Assembly: GCA_945881865.1 (NCBI GenBank)
Contig: CAMCVK010000002.1
Span: 124,001-188,000, forward strand
Direction of reading: 5' to 3'
DNA: 64,000 nt
Origin: Fimbriimonas ginsengisoli Gsoil 348
GTDB taxonomy: Bacteria > Armatimonadota > Fimbriimonadia > Fimbriimonadales > Fimbriimonadaceae
How positions within the stretch are numbered: position 1 is the first letter of the stretch; the number at the start of each line of letters is the position of its first letter. The notes beneath the pieces are model-generated. The model saw only the letters and a list, made by a program, of their open reading frames with translations. It was not told the DNA's origin and searched no databases. Below are positions 1 through 8,774 of this stretch, piece after piece. The position numbers were made by a program, and so were the translations under genes.

Positions 1-299
1 ACCTCCGGTCGTTCTGGAGCGTCATGCTGCCGCAGATCAAGCCGGCCCTGGCCGTCATCGCAATTTGGACGTTCATGGGGGCGTGGAACAACTTCATGGG
101 CCCGCTGATCTACATCAACTCGCCGGAGAACATGCCGCTCAGCTATGCTCTGCAGCTCTTCCAAGGCGACCGAACCGGTGAGCCGGGCCTCCTGATGGCG
201 TTCTGCGTCATGACCATGCTGCCCGTGCTTGGCGTGTTCTTCTTCCTGCAGAAGTACTTCATCGAGGGCGTCACCCTCAGCGGCTTGGGCGGAAGGTAA
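1..299 (+). CDS. Carbohydrate ABC transporter permease (MalG-type), C-terminal part; 5' end outside window
   Basis: Frame open to the window edge; LRSFWSVMLPQIKPALAVIAIWTFMGAWNNFMGPLIY is typical of the C-terminus of sugar ABC permeases. Confidence 0.85.
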   Translation, partial: LRSFWSVMLPQIKPALAVIAIWTFMGAWNNFMGPLIYINSPENMPLSYALQLFQGDRTGEPGLLMAFCVMTMLPVLGVFFFLQKYFIEGVTLSGLGGR

Positions 300-1796
300 T
301 CACGGCTTCTTCCGGCCGGGGATGATCGCGAAAAGCCAGCTTGCTACCGCAAGCCAGCTGAACACCGTGATCCAAGGGAAGCCCGCCGGCTTCTCCGGGA
401 CCACCAGCTGAACCACTAAGGCGTCGGCCACCTTTAGCGGGAGCTCGCCGACCACCCGTCCGCGCGCATCGGTGGCCATCGTCGTACCCATCGAACCCAC
501 CCGCACGAGCGGCGTGCGGTTTTCAATGGCCCGCCATACGGACCCGGCCCGCAGCTGGTCGATCGCCGTCGTCCCCATAAACCAATCGTCGATGCTCATC
601 ACCGCGAGCACATTTGCCCCGCGCCGCACGAGCTCCGCCCCCGTGTCGGGGAACAGCCCCTCGAAACACAGCATCGGGCCGACCGTATAGTCGCCCAGCA
701 AGTACGTTTTGATTCCATCCCGCGACGGGATTAAGTCGCCGCTTGGCAGGTTGAACGAGTCCGGCAGGTACTGACGCAAAGGCACGTACTCGCCGAAGAT
801 CACGAGGCGGGTTTTGTCGGCGAACTGCCACTTTTTGCCGTCGTAGACGAATGAAGATTGGTACCGTGGCCCGGCTCCGCGAACACCTCCAAAAAGAATG
901 GGCGTGGACTTCGGCACGGTGAACGGCGGGTTGGGAGGCATTTTCTGCACCTCCGCCATCGCCTCGGGAAGAACAATCAAGTCCGGAACCAAGGCCTGAG
1001 CGGCAATGAGGCGCGGAGCAATCGCACGGCGAAGCCGAGCTAGCTCCGTGCTCTGATCGCTAAAGGCCATGTCAACCCCCGGCTGAATGAGAACAAATCG
1101 TCTCGACTTTCCGGTAATCGGCTGCAGAAAAAGCGCAATGGAGATCACCGGAATCAAGAACGTGGCCACCATCAATGGCGCCAAGCTGCGAACCGACGGA
1201 GCGACCTTCGGCGCGACCAGCAAGCTCGCAACGAGGACGTTGACGCCGACGATCCACGCCGAAACGAGGAAAATTCCGCCGAGACTGGCTGACTGCGCCA
1301 GGGCCGGAACCCTCCAAAGCGGTGTCGCCAGCAATCCCCACGGGAACGCGAGCACCGGAATGAAGCTGCGGAACACTTCCACCCCCGCCCAGACCAGCGG
1401 GATTGCCCAGGGCCGACGGTACTGCCAGCACCGAACCATCATCCACCCGGCCGCACCGAAGTACAGCGAGATGATGATCGTGATGATCACCCAGGGAACG
1501 AGCGATAGAGCCAGGTTTGCGGTCCAACGTTCGATGAACTGAAGCAGCCAGAAAATTTGACCGGCGGTGTAAATTAGCCCGAACTGGATTCCGGCGCGAA
1601 ACCCTGCCCGGCCCGGCGACTTCGCCTGCGCGACCTGATTCGCCAGCGAGGCCAGCCATGGCACCATGGCAACGAACAGCAGCGGCCACGCGTTGAACGG
1701 CGGAAACGCTAGCAGCAGCAAAACCGCTGAGAGGACGGACCAAAGCGGAGCCCAACCCGAGCCCTTCGAGTTGTCCGACTTACGCTTTTTCCGCAA
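300..1796 (-). CDS. lnt: Apolipoprotein N-acyltransferase
   Basis: N-terminal TM region (LLLLAFPPFNAWPLLFVAMVPWL) plus nitrilase-like domain (LIVLPEAMAE, GPMLCFEGLFPD). Confidence 0.88.
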   Translation of the reverse strand: MRKKRKSDNSKGSGWAPLWSVLSAVLLLLAFPPFNAWPLLFVAMVPWLASLANQVAQAKSPGRAGFRAGIQFGLIYTAGQIFWLLQFIERWTANLALSLVPWVIITIIISLYFGAAGWMMVRCWQYRRPWAIPLVWAGVEVFRSFIPVLAFPWGLLATPLWRVPALAQSASLGGIFLVSAWIVGVNVLVASLLVAPKVAPSVRSLAPLMVATFLIPVISIALFLQPITGKSRRFVLIQPGVDMAFSDQSTELARLRRAIAPRLIAAQALVPDLIVLPEAMAEVQKMPPNPPFTVPKSTPILFGGVRGAGPRYQSSFVYDGKKWQFADKTRLVIFGEYVPLRQYLPDSFNLPSGDLIPSRDGIKTYLLGDYTVGPMLCFEGLFPDTGAELVRRGANVLAVMSIDDWFMGTTAIDQLRAGSVWRAIENRTPLVRVGSMGTTMATDARGRVVGELPLKVADALVVQLVVPEKPAGFPWITVFSWLAVASWLFAIIPGRKKP

Positions 1797-2406
1797 GTGC
1801 TGCCTCGGCCATCAGGTGGTCGGTGTTTGCGTAGCGAATCAACATGAACTGGCCCTCGGGACGGCGCTTAAGCTCCGTGATCGCGGTGTTTTCAAAACGA
1901 AACGCCCGGCTGGTTTCAAACCCACCCTGCAACATACGCGCCAACAACACCCCAAGGGTGCCACCGTGGGAAACAACCAAGACGTTCGCGTCCGTCTCGA
2001 AAAGCGTTTGCACTAGCCCGGAGACACGTACCCAAACGTCCTCGAACGACTCGCCGTTGGGTGGCCGAACCGCCGTCAGCGAGATGTCCCGGGTGGACGA
2101 AATGAGGTTCATGTGGTGGTGGACCTCGGTAAAGTGATTGCCTTCCCAGTCGCCAAAACCGCGCTCGCGCAAGTCGGTGCGATACTCGGGCTCGATCCGG
2201 AGAGTCGGCAGACTGGGTGCCAATGTCTCGCGGCATCGCACGAGGTCGCTACAAACAATCTGCTCGATCGGCAACTCGCCGAGGTGCCGTGCCAGAAGCT
2301 GGGCCTGCGTGCGACCTTCCGCATTCAGCGCGATATCCGTGTGCCCTTGCGCTTTGCCGGAAACGTTCCAGTCGGTTTGGCCGTGGCGAACAAGGTACAG
2401 GCGCAT
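1780..2406 (-). CDS. Histidine phosphatase (phosphoglycerate mutase-like) family protein
   Basis: MRLYLVRHGQTDWN motif and VVSHGGTL; start moved inside the listed ORF to the RHG-proximal Met. Confidence 0.88.
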   Translation of the reverse strand: MRLYLVRHGQTDWNVSGKAQGHTDIALNAEGRTQAQLLARHLGELPIEQIVCSDLVRCRETLAPSLPTLRIEPEYRTDLRERGFGDWEGNHFTEVHHHMNLISSTRDISLTAVRPPNGESFEDVWVRVSGLVQTLFETDANVLVVSHGGTLGVLLARMLQGGFETSRAFRFENTAITELKRRPEGQFMLIRYANTDHLMAEAALAEKA

Positions 2407-2419
2407 GCGCCTGCGAAGT

Positions 2420-3265
2420 CTACACCTGCCAACGCCGCAGTTCGCCCTGCTCTCGCCCGTCGTTTGCCAATCGTAGCGTTCCAAACGACAATATCGGCAC
2501 GGGCACGGGAGGAATGGCGGTTGACCATATCTCCGCCGTTCGCGACGCCCAGTCGATCCGCTCGACCGTCCCCATTCCGAACTCCTCGCCCGACTCTCGC
2601 TGAAACGCGCATAGAAGCCCTTCGAAGCTCGTCGGCGAGACCAGTTGCGACTTTCGGCAGCCGAGAGTTTCCATCGCCGCCGGCAGATTGTCGGGCTCGC
2701 CGGTCGTCACGACGTAAAGCAACGGCCCGATCTGCTCCGCGTAGAGAGCGCCCTCAATCGGATTCAGCTTGAGATCGACCGGCGTGCCCGAGCCGAATCT
2801 GGCCCCTTCGGTGCGAACCGTGTGGAGATCAATTCGGTGCAATTGGCCCTCTTCCCGCATCGAGATCCAAAACGCCCGACGCTGCGCGGCGATGACGCTG
2901 GTCGGCAGGCCTGCCGGAGCTTCGCTCGCCTCTCCGATTTCATCGGGCTGGAACACCTCCGCGATCAGGCGTTGGGTTTGGGCGAAGACTGGTCCCGGCT
3001 GAGCGATCATCTCTTCGATGATGCCTTCTTGATGCTCCCTGGCGAAGCGGGCGACTTCCGCGATCACCACGTGCGGTGCACGCAGGGCCGAAAGCGTCCC
3101 CAGAAATCGGCTTCGCCGCACCCGCTCGCCTACGGTGACAACTAAGCGAGCCGCCGGCCTGCCATACGGCTCGCTGGTTTCCAGATGCAAAACCGGGCGA
3201 GGGTCGGCAAGCGTCTGAACGCGCCACGACGTGCCGGCGGCCCGTCGTAGCAGCGTCCTCGCCAT
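2420..3265 (-). CDS. Hypothetical protein
   Basis: Long ORF between same-strand neighbours with tight spacing; no family recognised with confidence. Confidence 0.6.
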   Translation of the reverse strand: MARTLLRRAAGTSWRVQTLADPRPVLHLETSEPYGRPAARLVVTVGERVRRSRFLGTLSALRAPHVVIAEVARFAREHQEGIIEEMIAQPGPVFAQTQRLIAEVFQPDEIGEASEAPAGLPTSVIAAQRRAFWISMREEGQLHRIDLHTVRTEGARFGSGTPVDLKLNPIEGALYAEQIGPLLYVVTTGEPDNLPAAMETLGCRKSQLVSPTSFEGLLCAFQRESGEEFGMGTVERIDWASRTAEIWSTAIPPVPVPILSFGTLRLANDGREQGELRRWQV

Positions 3266-3269
3266 TGCC

Positions 3270-3905
3270 TCAGCCCTTTCGGACGCCGTAGTTACCGATA
3301 CTCGCCAGTTCCTCGGCCGGGAACCGCTCGCCGCGCGGCAGGAGGTGAATCGCCGGATTTGCCTTGCCGATCGTCACGATCAGGACCGGAAGAATGTGCT
3401 CCGGCAGGCCGAACTCGGCGCTCACCTTGTCGGCCTCGAAGCCGCTCATCGGGCCAGAATCCCAACCCGCTTCTCGGGCGGCGAGCATCAACGACATTCC
3501 CCAAAGACTTCCGGCGCGGAACGCCTCGTCGCGCTGCGTCTGCGGCGTCGGCCAACCGGCGGCGGCGCTGGCGATGAAGCCCTCTCGGCCTTCCGGCTTT
3601 AGGTAGCCCTTCGAGATGTTGTCATCGGCGACGCGAGCGGCATTGTCGAGATGGTGGTTCAGGTTGCCGAGAACGACAACCGCCGCGCTGGCTTCCGAGA
3701 TCTTCTTCTGGTTGTAACTGGCCGCCTGAAGCCGGGCCTTGTCCTCCGGCGACACCACGACCAGGTATTCCCACGGCTGCAAGTTCCGGCTGCTCGGCGC
3801 GAGATTCGCCTTATTCAGCAGGGCGAATAGCTGGTCCAGCTCAATGGCCTCCGGAGCGAAGGAGGGCACGGCACGTCGAGTTTCCAGGGCTTGCGAAACG
3901 GTCAT
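3270..3905 (-). CDS. Nitroreductase family protein
   Basis: RRAVPSFAPEAIELDQLFALLNKANLAPSSRNLQPWEYLVV. Confidence 0.88.
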   Translation of the reverse strand: MTVSQALETRRAVPSFAPEAIELDQLFALLNKANLAPSSRNLQPWEYLVVVSPEDKARLQAASYNQKKISEASAAVVVLGNLNHHLDNAARVADDNISKGYLKPEGREGFIASAAAGWPTPQTQRDEAFRAGSLWGMSLMLAAREAGWDSGPMSGFEADKVSAEFGLPEHILPVLIVTIGKANPAIHLLPRGERFPAEELASIGNYGVRKG

Positions 3906-3938
3906 GTGCTTAGTTTGGCCGAAGGCAAAGATCCAGCA

Positions 3939-4964
3939 CTAGGCCTCAAACCGAATCGCGACATCCTCCGCCGTGAGCGGCAATTCCAACTTGCGGCTCG
4001 TCCGCGCGGACTCGTACGCCCCGAAAACCAACTCCGTTGCGCGAATCGATTTGTGGATCGACAACTCCGGCTCGGCGCCGGTTTCGAAGCCCTCGATCAT
4101 GTTCGCCACTGCCGCTGCGAACGCATCCGGCTTCTCCGTGAACGTTTCGGTCACCCAATCGGATTGGCCCGGAGCCCACCACCGAAGCGAGTCCCAGCCG
4201 GTCGCACCGATCTCGGCGACGCCGAGTTCGCCCCAAACGCGAATCTGCGCGCCCCACTCGGTACCGTTGCCGGTGAGCATGACGGCTCGAACGCCGTTTC
4301 CAAACAAAACCGTAGTAACGCCCGCGCCTTCCATCGTGACGCCGAAGTAGCTGGGCCCGCCGGTCGGGTCGCTTCCGCAAAGAATCGAGGTCGCCGGGGT
4401 CTCCTCGTTGAAGAAGTGCATCATGTCGAACCAGTGCGTTCCCCAGTCGAAGAGGTTGTCGGTCTGAAACTCCATGCGCTTCAGGGCACCCAGGCGACCA
4501 TCCCGAAGCAGTTCGCGTAGCCGAACGTACGGCGCATCGAAGCGACGCTGGTGGTTGAAACAAACGATGGTTCCGGCGTCTTCGGCGGCTGCCTGCATGC
4601 GCTTTGCGGCCGCCCAAGTTGGCGACATTGGCTTTTCGGAGAGCGTCATCGGCACGCCGGCCGCCGCGCATGCGATCACCATCGGCTCGTGCAAAGCGGG
4701 CCAGGTGCAAATGCTGACGATGTCGGGCCGAACCTCCGCGATCATCTCGTGATAGTCGGTGAAAATAGCGTCGCCGCCGTGCATTTCGCGGAAGGCTTCC
4801 GCGTTCTCCTGCACGATATCGGCCAGAGCGACGAGTTCAACGTTGGGAAGCTGTTTGTACGCGTTCGCGTGGGCGTGGCTAATTCCCGCGCCGGTTGCGC
4901 CTGCCTTGCCTCCGGGTCGCCCGCATCCGATAATTGCCGCTCGGTACACCTTTGTCTCTGCCAT
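3939..4964 (-). CDS. Gfo/Idh/MocA family oxidoreductase
   Basis: YRAAIIGCGRPGGKAG Rossmann start; LSEKPMSPTWAAAKRM (EKP motif). Confidence 0.88.
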   Translation of the reverse strand: MAETKVYRAAIIGCGRPGGKAGATGAGISHAHANAYKQLPNVELVALADIVQENAEAFREMHGGDAIFTDYHEMIAEVRPDIVSICTWPALHEPMVIACAAAGVPMTLSEKPMSPTWAAAKRMQAAAEDAGTIVCFNHQRRFDAPYVRLRELLRDGRLGALKRMEFQTDNLFDWGTHWFDMMHFFNEETPATSILCGSDPTGGPSYFGVTMEGAGVTTVLFGNGVRAVMLTGNGTEWGAQIRVWGELGVAEIGATGWDSLRWWAPGQSDWVTETFTEKPDAFAAAVANMIEGFETGAEPELSIHKSIRATELVFGAYESARTSRKLELPLTAEDVAIRFEA

Positions 4965-5034
4965 GCCGCGCAGGTTACCAAATCACGCCAACGGGCGAAA
5001 TCGGTCGCCGGTCCCGCTAAACTACGAAGAGACG

Positions 5035-7263
5035 ATGCTGCTGGCCGCCCTCTTGATTTGCCTGAGCCCGTCGGTGCCGGATCGCACGGTTTACTCCCAA
5101 GCGGCGGCGCTGCAACTGGAGGTCGTCGACTTTGGAAAGGCACGAAAGTCTGCGATGGTCGAAGCAACCGTCCCCTTCCGGGCCACCTTCGATAACCCGT
5201 TCGACCCGGCCGATGTCTCGCTCGACCTCGAGGTTCGCCCGCCCGGGAACGAGGCCTACACGGTGCCGGCCTATTTCTCGGTACCCGTTCGGCGAGACGC
5301 GGCAACCGGCAAGGACGCCGTTTCGGGCCCGGGCACCTGGAAAGTCCGCTGGACGCCAATGGTCGCCGGGCTCTACCGCCTCCGGCTGCTCGGGAAAGAC
5401 CGGACGGGTGCGGTCCGAACCGACGCATGGACCGCCGAAGTTCAGCCGTCCGACGAACCAGGATTCGTTCGCGTAAGCCCGAGAGACCGCCGATTCTTTG
5501 AGTACGCGAATGGCACCGCCTTCTATCCCATCGGAGCGAATCTTTGCTGGGCCGGCGAACGTGGATTGCTCGACTACCAAGCTTGGATTCCAGCCTTCGC
5601 CGCGAGCGGCGTCAACTTTAGCCGGCTTTGGCTTTCGCCCGCGTGGACAACGTTTGGGTTAGAGAAGACCGGCAAGCCGCAAGACGGCGGTGGACTAGGC
5701 TTCTACGATCCGGTCGCTTCGGATCGCCTCGACGCCGTTCTGGCGCTGGCGCAAGCCAACAAGATGCAGATGATGCTTTGCATCGAGTCATACAACATCC
5801 TTCGCGACCGCGACGCTTCGAACTACTGGGAGAAGACCCCGCACAATCGGGCGAACGGCGGACCGCTGGATTCCTGGAGCGACTTTTGGACCGACCCCAA
5901 AATGCTGCGCTTCGTGGCGAACAAGCAGCGCTATCTCGTTGCCCGCTACGGAGCATTCCCGAATGTCTTCGCCTGGGAACTCTGGAACGAAGCGGACCTA
6001 ACCCGCGACTTCGACAAGGACGTCGCCCTGCGGTGGCACCAAGATGTGGCCGGCAAGCTCCGCCAGATGGACCCGTACCGGCACCTCATCACGACCAGCT
6101 TCAGCAGTCCCATCGGCATCAAAGAGATCGACACGCTGGACGAGTTGGACTTCGTTCAGTCCCACTACTACGGCAATGGCGATCCGGCGAAAGTGGTCGC
6201 GGACCAACAGACCCGCAAGGCAAGCTGGGGCCGTCCGCACTTCTTTGGTGAGGTCGGCGCCGATGCCGCCGGCCCTCGCCCGGAAGACCGGACAGGAATG
6301 CAGTTTCGCGATCCAGCGTGGATCAGCCTGGTAACCGGCGCCAGCGGCACCGCGATGCCGTGGTGGTGGGACAGCTACATCGCGCCGAAGAACCTGGAGT
6401 CCGTTTGGCGCCCAATTTCGAAGTTCGTCGCCGGGATCGACTGGCCCGCCGAGGATTTTCGCCAGATTCGGCCGAAGCCTCGGTTCGCGCTCCCGCAGAA
6501 AAACGTCGTCATGGAAGACGTTGAGTTTTCTAACGGGCCAAAATCGTGGGAGGCCGCGCCGCAGAACCGGCCCCAGATTGTTAAGCTTAGTCCGAGCGGG
6601 AATTCTGCCACGGCCCAACCGGTCTCGGGCTTGCTCCACGGCGTCTTCAACCACCCAGAACTTCATAATCCGGTCGGCTTCGACGTCAACTTTCCGCGGC
6701 CAGTGCGTTTCGAGGTTGACGTCAGCGGGGTGAGCGGCTACGGCGGCGCGGCCCTCACGATCGCCATCGATGGTGATACCGTTCTGGCCCAAAACTTCGC
6801 GGATACGGATGAATCGACCGAAACCTTGAACAAGTACAACAAGACGTATGCGATCCAGATTCCCGCTGGTCCGCACCGCGTGGTCGTCCGGAATCCTGGC
6901 CGAGACTGGCTCATGGCGGGCTATCGGTTCCGAAACGTCCGGCGACAAACCGGCCCCCCGGTGGAGATTTGGGGGTCGATGGGCAACGCGCACGGGCTGT
7001 TCTGGCTACGCCAGGCAAACCGTACTTGGCGCAACGTCGTAGAACTCAAAAAGGCCTTTCCCAAAGCACCGGCCACCAAGCTTGATCTGACGGGTCTTGC
7101 GGCGGGGTACTGGGTTGCCGAAGTGTGGGACACCACTTCGGGTAAGGTTCTTCGCCGAACAAGACACCGTGTTCGCAACAATGGAACGATCTTGGTCCAC
7201 CTTCCGGAGTTTGCGGGCAGCATTGCCATGAAACTTTCTCTCCAACCCGCAAGGAAGCTCTGA
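5035..7263 (+). CDS. Secreted DUF5060-type glycoside hydrolase (GH5/cellulase-like)
   Basis: Signal peptide after the Met at 5035; N-terminal beta domain; FYPIGANLCW, AWELWNEADL and HFFGEVGAD resemble clan GH-A catalytic motifs. Confidence 0.75.
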   Translation: MLLAALLICLSPSVPDRTVYSQAAALQLEVVDFGKARKSAMVEATVPFRATFDNPFDPADVSLDLEVRPPGNEAYTVPAYFSVPVRRDAATGKDAVSGPGTWKVRWTPMVAGLYRLRLLGKDRTGAVRTDAWTAEVQPSDEPGFVRVSPRDRRFFEYANGTAFYPIGANLCWAGERGLLDYQAWIPAFAASGVNFSRLWLSPAWTTFGLEKTGKPQDGGGLGFYDPVASDRLDAVLALAQANKMQMMLCIESYNILRDRDASNYWEKTPHNRANGGPLDSWSDFWTDPKMLRFVANKQRYLVARYGAFPNVFAWELWNEADLTRDFDKDVALRWHQDVAGKLRQMDPYRHLITTSFSSPIGIKEIDTLDELDFVQSHYYGNGDPAKVVADQQTRKASWGRPHFFGEVGADAAGPRPEDRTGMQFRDPAWISLVTGASGTAMPWWWDSYIAPKNLESVWRPISKFVAGIDWPAEDFRQIRPKPRFALPQKNVVMEDVEFSNGPKSWEAAPQNRPQIVKLSPSGNSATAQPVSGLLHGVFNHPELHNPVGFDVNFPRPVRFEVDVSGVSGYGGAALTIAIDGDTVLAQNFADTDESTETLNKYNKTYAIQIPAGPHRVVVRNPGRDWLMAGYRFRNVRRQTGPPVEIWGSMGNAHGLFWLRQANRTWRNVVELKKAFPKAPATKLDLTGLAAGYWVAEVWDTTSGKVLRRTRHRVRNNGTILVHLPEFAGSIAMKLSLQPARKL

Positions 7264-8774
7264 TAGCTACCGTTGAAACCCACGAATACGACTTTCTCGT
7301 CATCGGTAGCGGCCTCGCTGGCCTAGCCTTTGCGCTACGCGCCAGCCGCTACGGTCGTGTTTGCGTTGTCACGAAAGCCGAGATCAGCGACAGTAACACC
7401 CAGTGGGCCCAGGGCGGAATCGCCGCCGCCGTGGGCGAAGCCGACTCCTGGGAGCTGCACGAGCAGGACACCCTTATCGCCGGGGCCGGACTCTGCGACG
7501 AACGAGCCGTACGATTCCTCGTCCAGAACGCGCCGGAGTCGATCCGATGGCTGCAATCGCTCGGGGCGAATTTTGACTCCGATGGCGGGGACCTTGAACT
7601 GGGTCGCGAGGGCGGCCACAGCCGAAACCGAATCGTTCACACCGCCGACCGAACCGGGTGGGAAGTCGAGCGGGTCGTCGTCGAGCAAGTACGCGCGCAT
7701 GACCGGATCACAGTGTTGGAGCGGGCGTTCGTCACAAGCCTGCTCGTAGAAGATGGTCAGTGCGTAGGCGCCGTCGCCGAGCTAGACGACTATGGGCAGG
7801 TGGCGTTCTTTGCACGCGCTACGATGCTGGCCACCGGCGGCTGCGGCAAAGTGTATCAGCACACGACAAACCCGCCGGTTGCTACGGCGGACGGCATCGC
7901 GCTGGCCTCGCAGGCCGGGGCTGAGATCGACAACATGGAATTCATGCAATTCCATCCCACAACGCTTTTCCATCCGCAGATGCGGAGCTTCCTGATCACC
8001 GAAGCCGTGCGCGGTGCCGGTGGAACCTTGAGAAACCACCTAGGTCGTCGCTTCATGTACGACTACGACCCGCGGCTGGAACTCGCCCCGCGCGACGTTG
8101 TCGCCCGGGCTATCGAGGCCGAAATCAAGAAGCACGAAACCTGGTGCGTTTACCTAGACATGACGCATCTTGAGCCCGCTCGCATCTGCCACGAGTTCCC
8201 TACTATCCGAGGGCGTCTCGCCGAGATCGGTATCGAAGTAGAAAAGGACTGGATTCCGGTTGTGCCCGCCCAGCACTATTCCTGCGGTGGCGTGGTGACC
8301 GACTTGCACGGTCGAACGAGCATTCCTGGCCTGTATGCCGCCGGAGAGGTCGCCAGCACCGGCGTCCACGGTGCCAATCGGTTGGCGAGCAACAGCCTCT
8401 TGGAGGCGATGGTTTTTTCGCTTTCGGCCGCCGATGCCGCCGCCGACGAAGGCACCCCGGCTCAATCTGCAACCCTGCCCGACCCGGTGCACTGCATCGC
8501 CGAAAGTGAAGTCGTTCGGCTGCGACGGTCTTTGCAGAAGGTGATGATGGCCAACGTCGGCATCGTGCGGAACTTTGAGGGCCTGCGCGAAGCCGACAAA
8601 ACGGTGGCAGAACTGCTCCACCGATACCACGGCCTGCCGCGAGCCCCGTATGCCCGCTACCCGTTGGAAACCCGAAACATGATGCTGGCCGCCCAGCATG
8701 TGGTGCGCGGAGCACTCCGTCGCGACCGTAACGTAGGCTTGCACTATAATGCCGACCTAGCCGAAGAGCGTTAA
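7263..8774 (+). CDS. nadB: L-aspartate oxidase; non-canonical start (CTG 7260 or ATA 7263)
   Basis: YDFLVIGSGLAGLAFALRASRYGRVCVVTKAEISDSNTQWAQGGIAAA continues upstream of the listed GTG start; HPTTLFHPQ, GANRLASNSLLEAMVFS. Confidence 0.88.
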   Translation: MATVETHEYDFLVIGSGLAGLAFALRASRYGRVCVVTKAEISDSNTQWAQGGIAAAVGEADSWELHEQDTLIAGAGLCDERAVRFLVQNAPESIRWLQSLGANFDSDGGDLELGREGGHSRNRIVHTADRTGWEVERVVVEQVRAHDRITVLERAFVTSLLVEDGQCVGAVAELDDYGQVAFFARATMLATGGCGKVYQHTTNPPVATADGIALASQAGAEIDNMEFMQFHPTTLFHPQMRSFLITEAVRGAGGTLRNHLGRRFMYDYDPRLELAPRDVVARAIEAEIKKHETWCVYLDMTHLEPARICHEFPTIRGRLAEIGIEVEKDWIPVVPAQHYSCGGVVTDLHGRTSIPGLYAAGEVASTGVHGANRLASNSLLEAMVFSLSAADAAADEGTPAQSATLPDPVHCIAESEVVRLRRSLQKVMMANVGIVRNFEGLREADKTVAELLHRYHGLPRAPYARYPLETRNMMLAAQHVVRGALRRDRNVGLHYNADLAEER

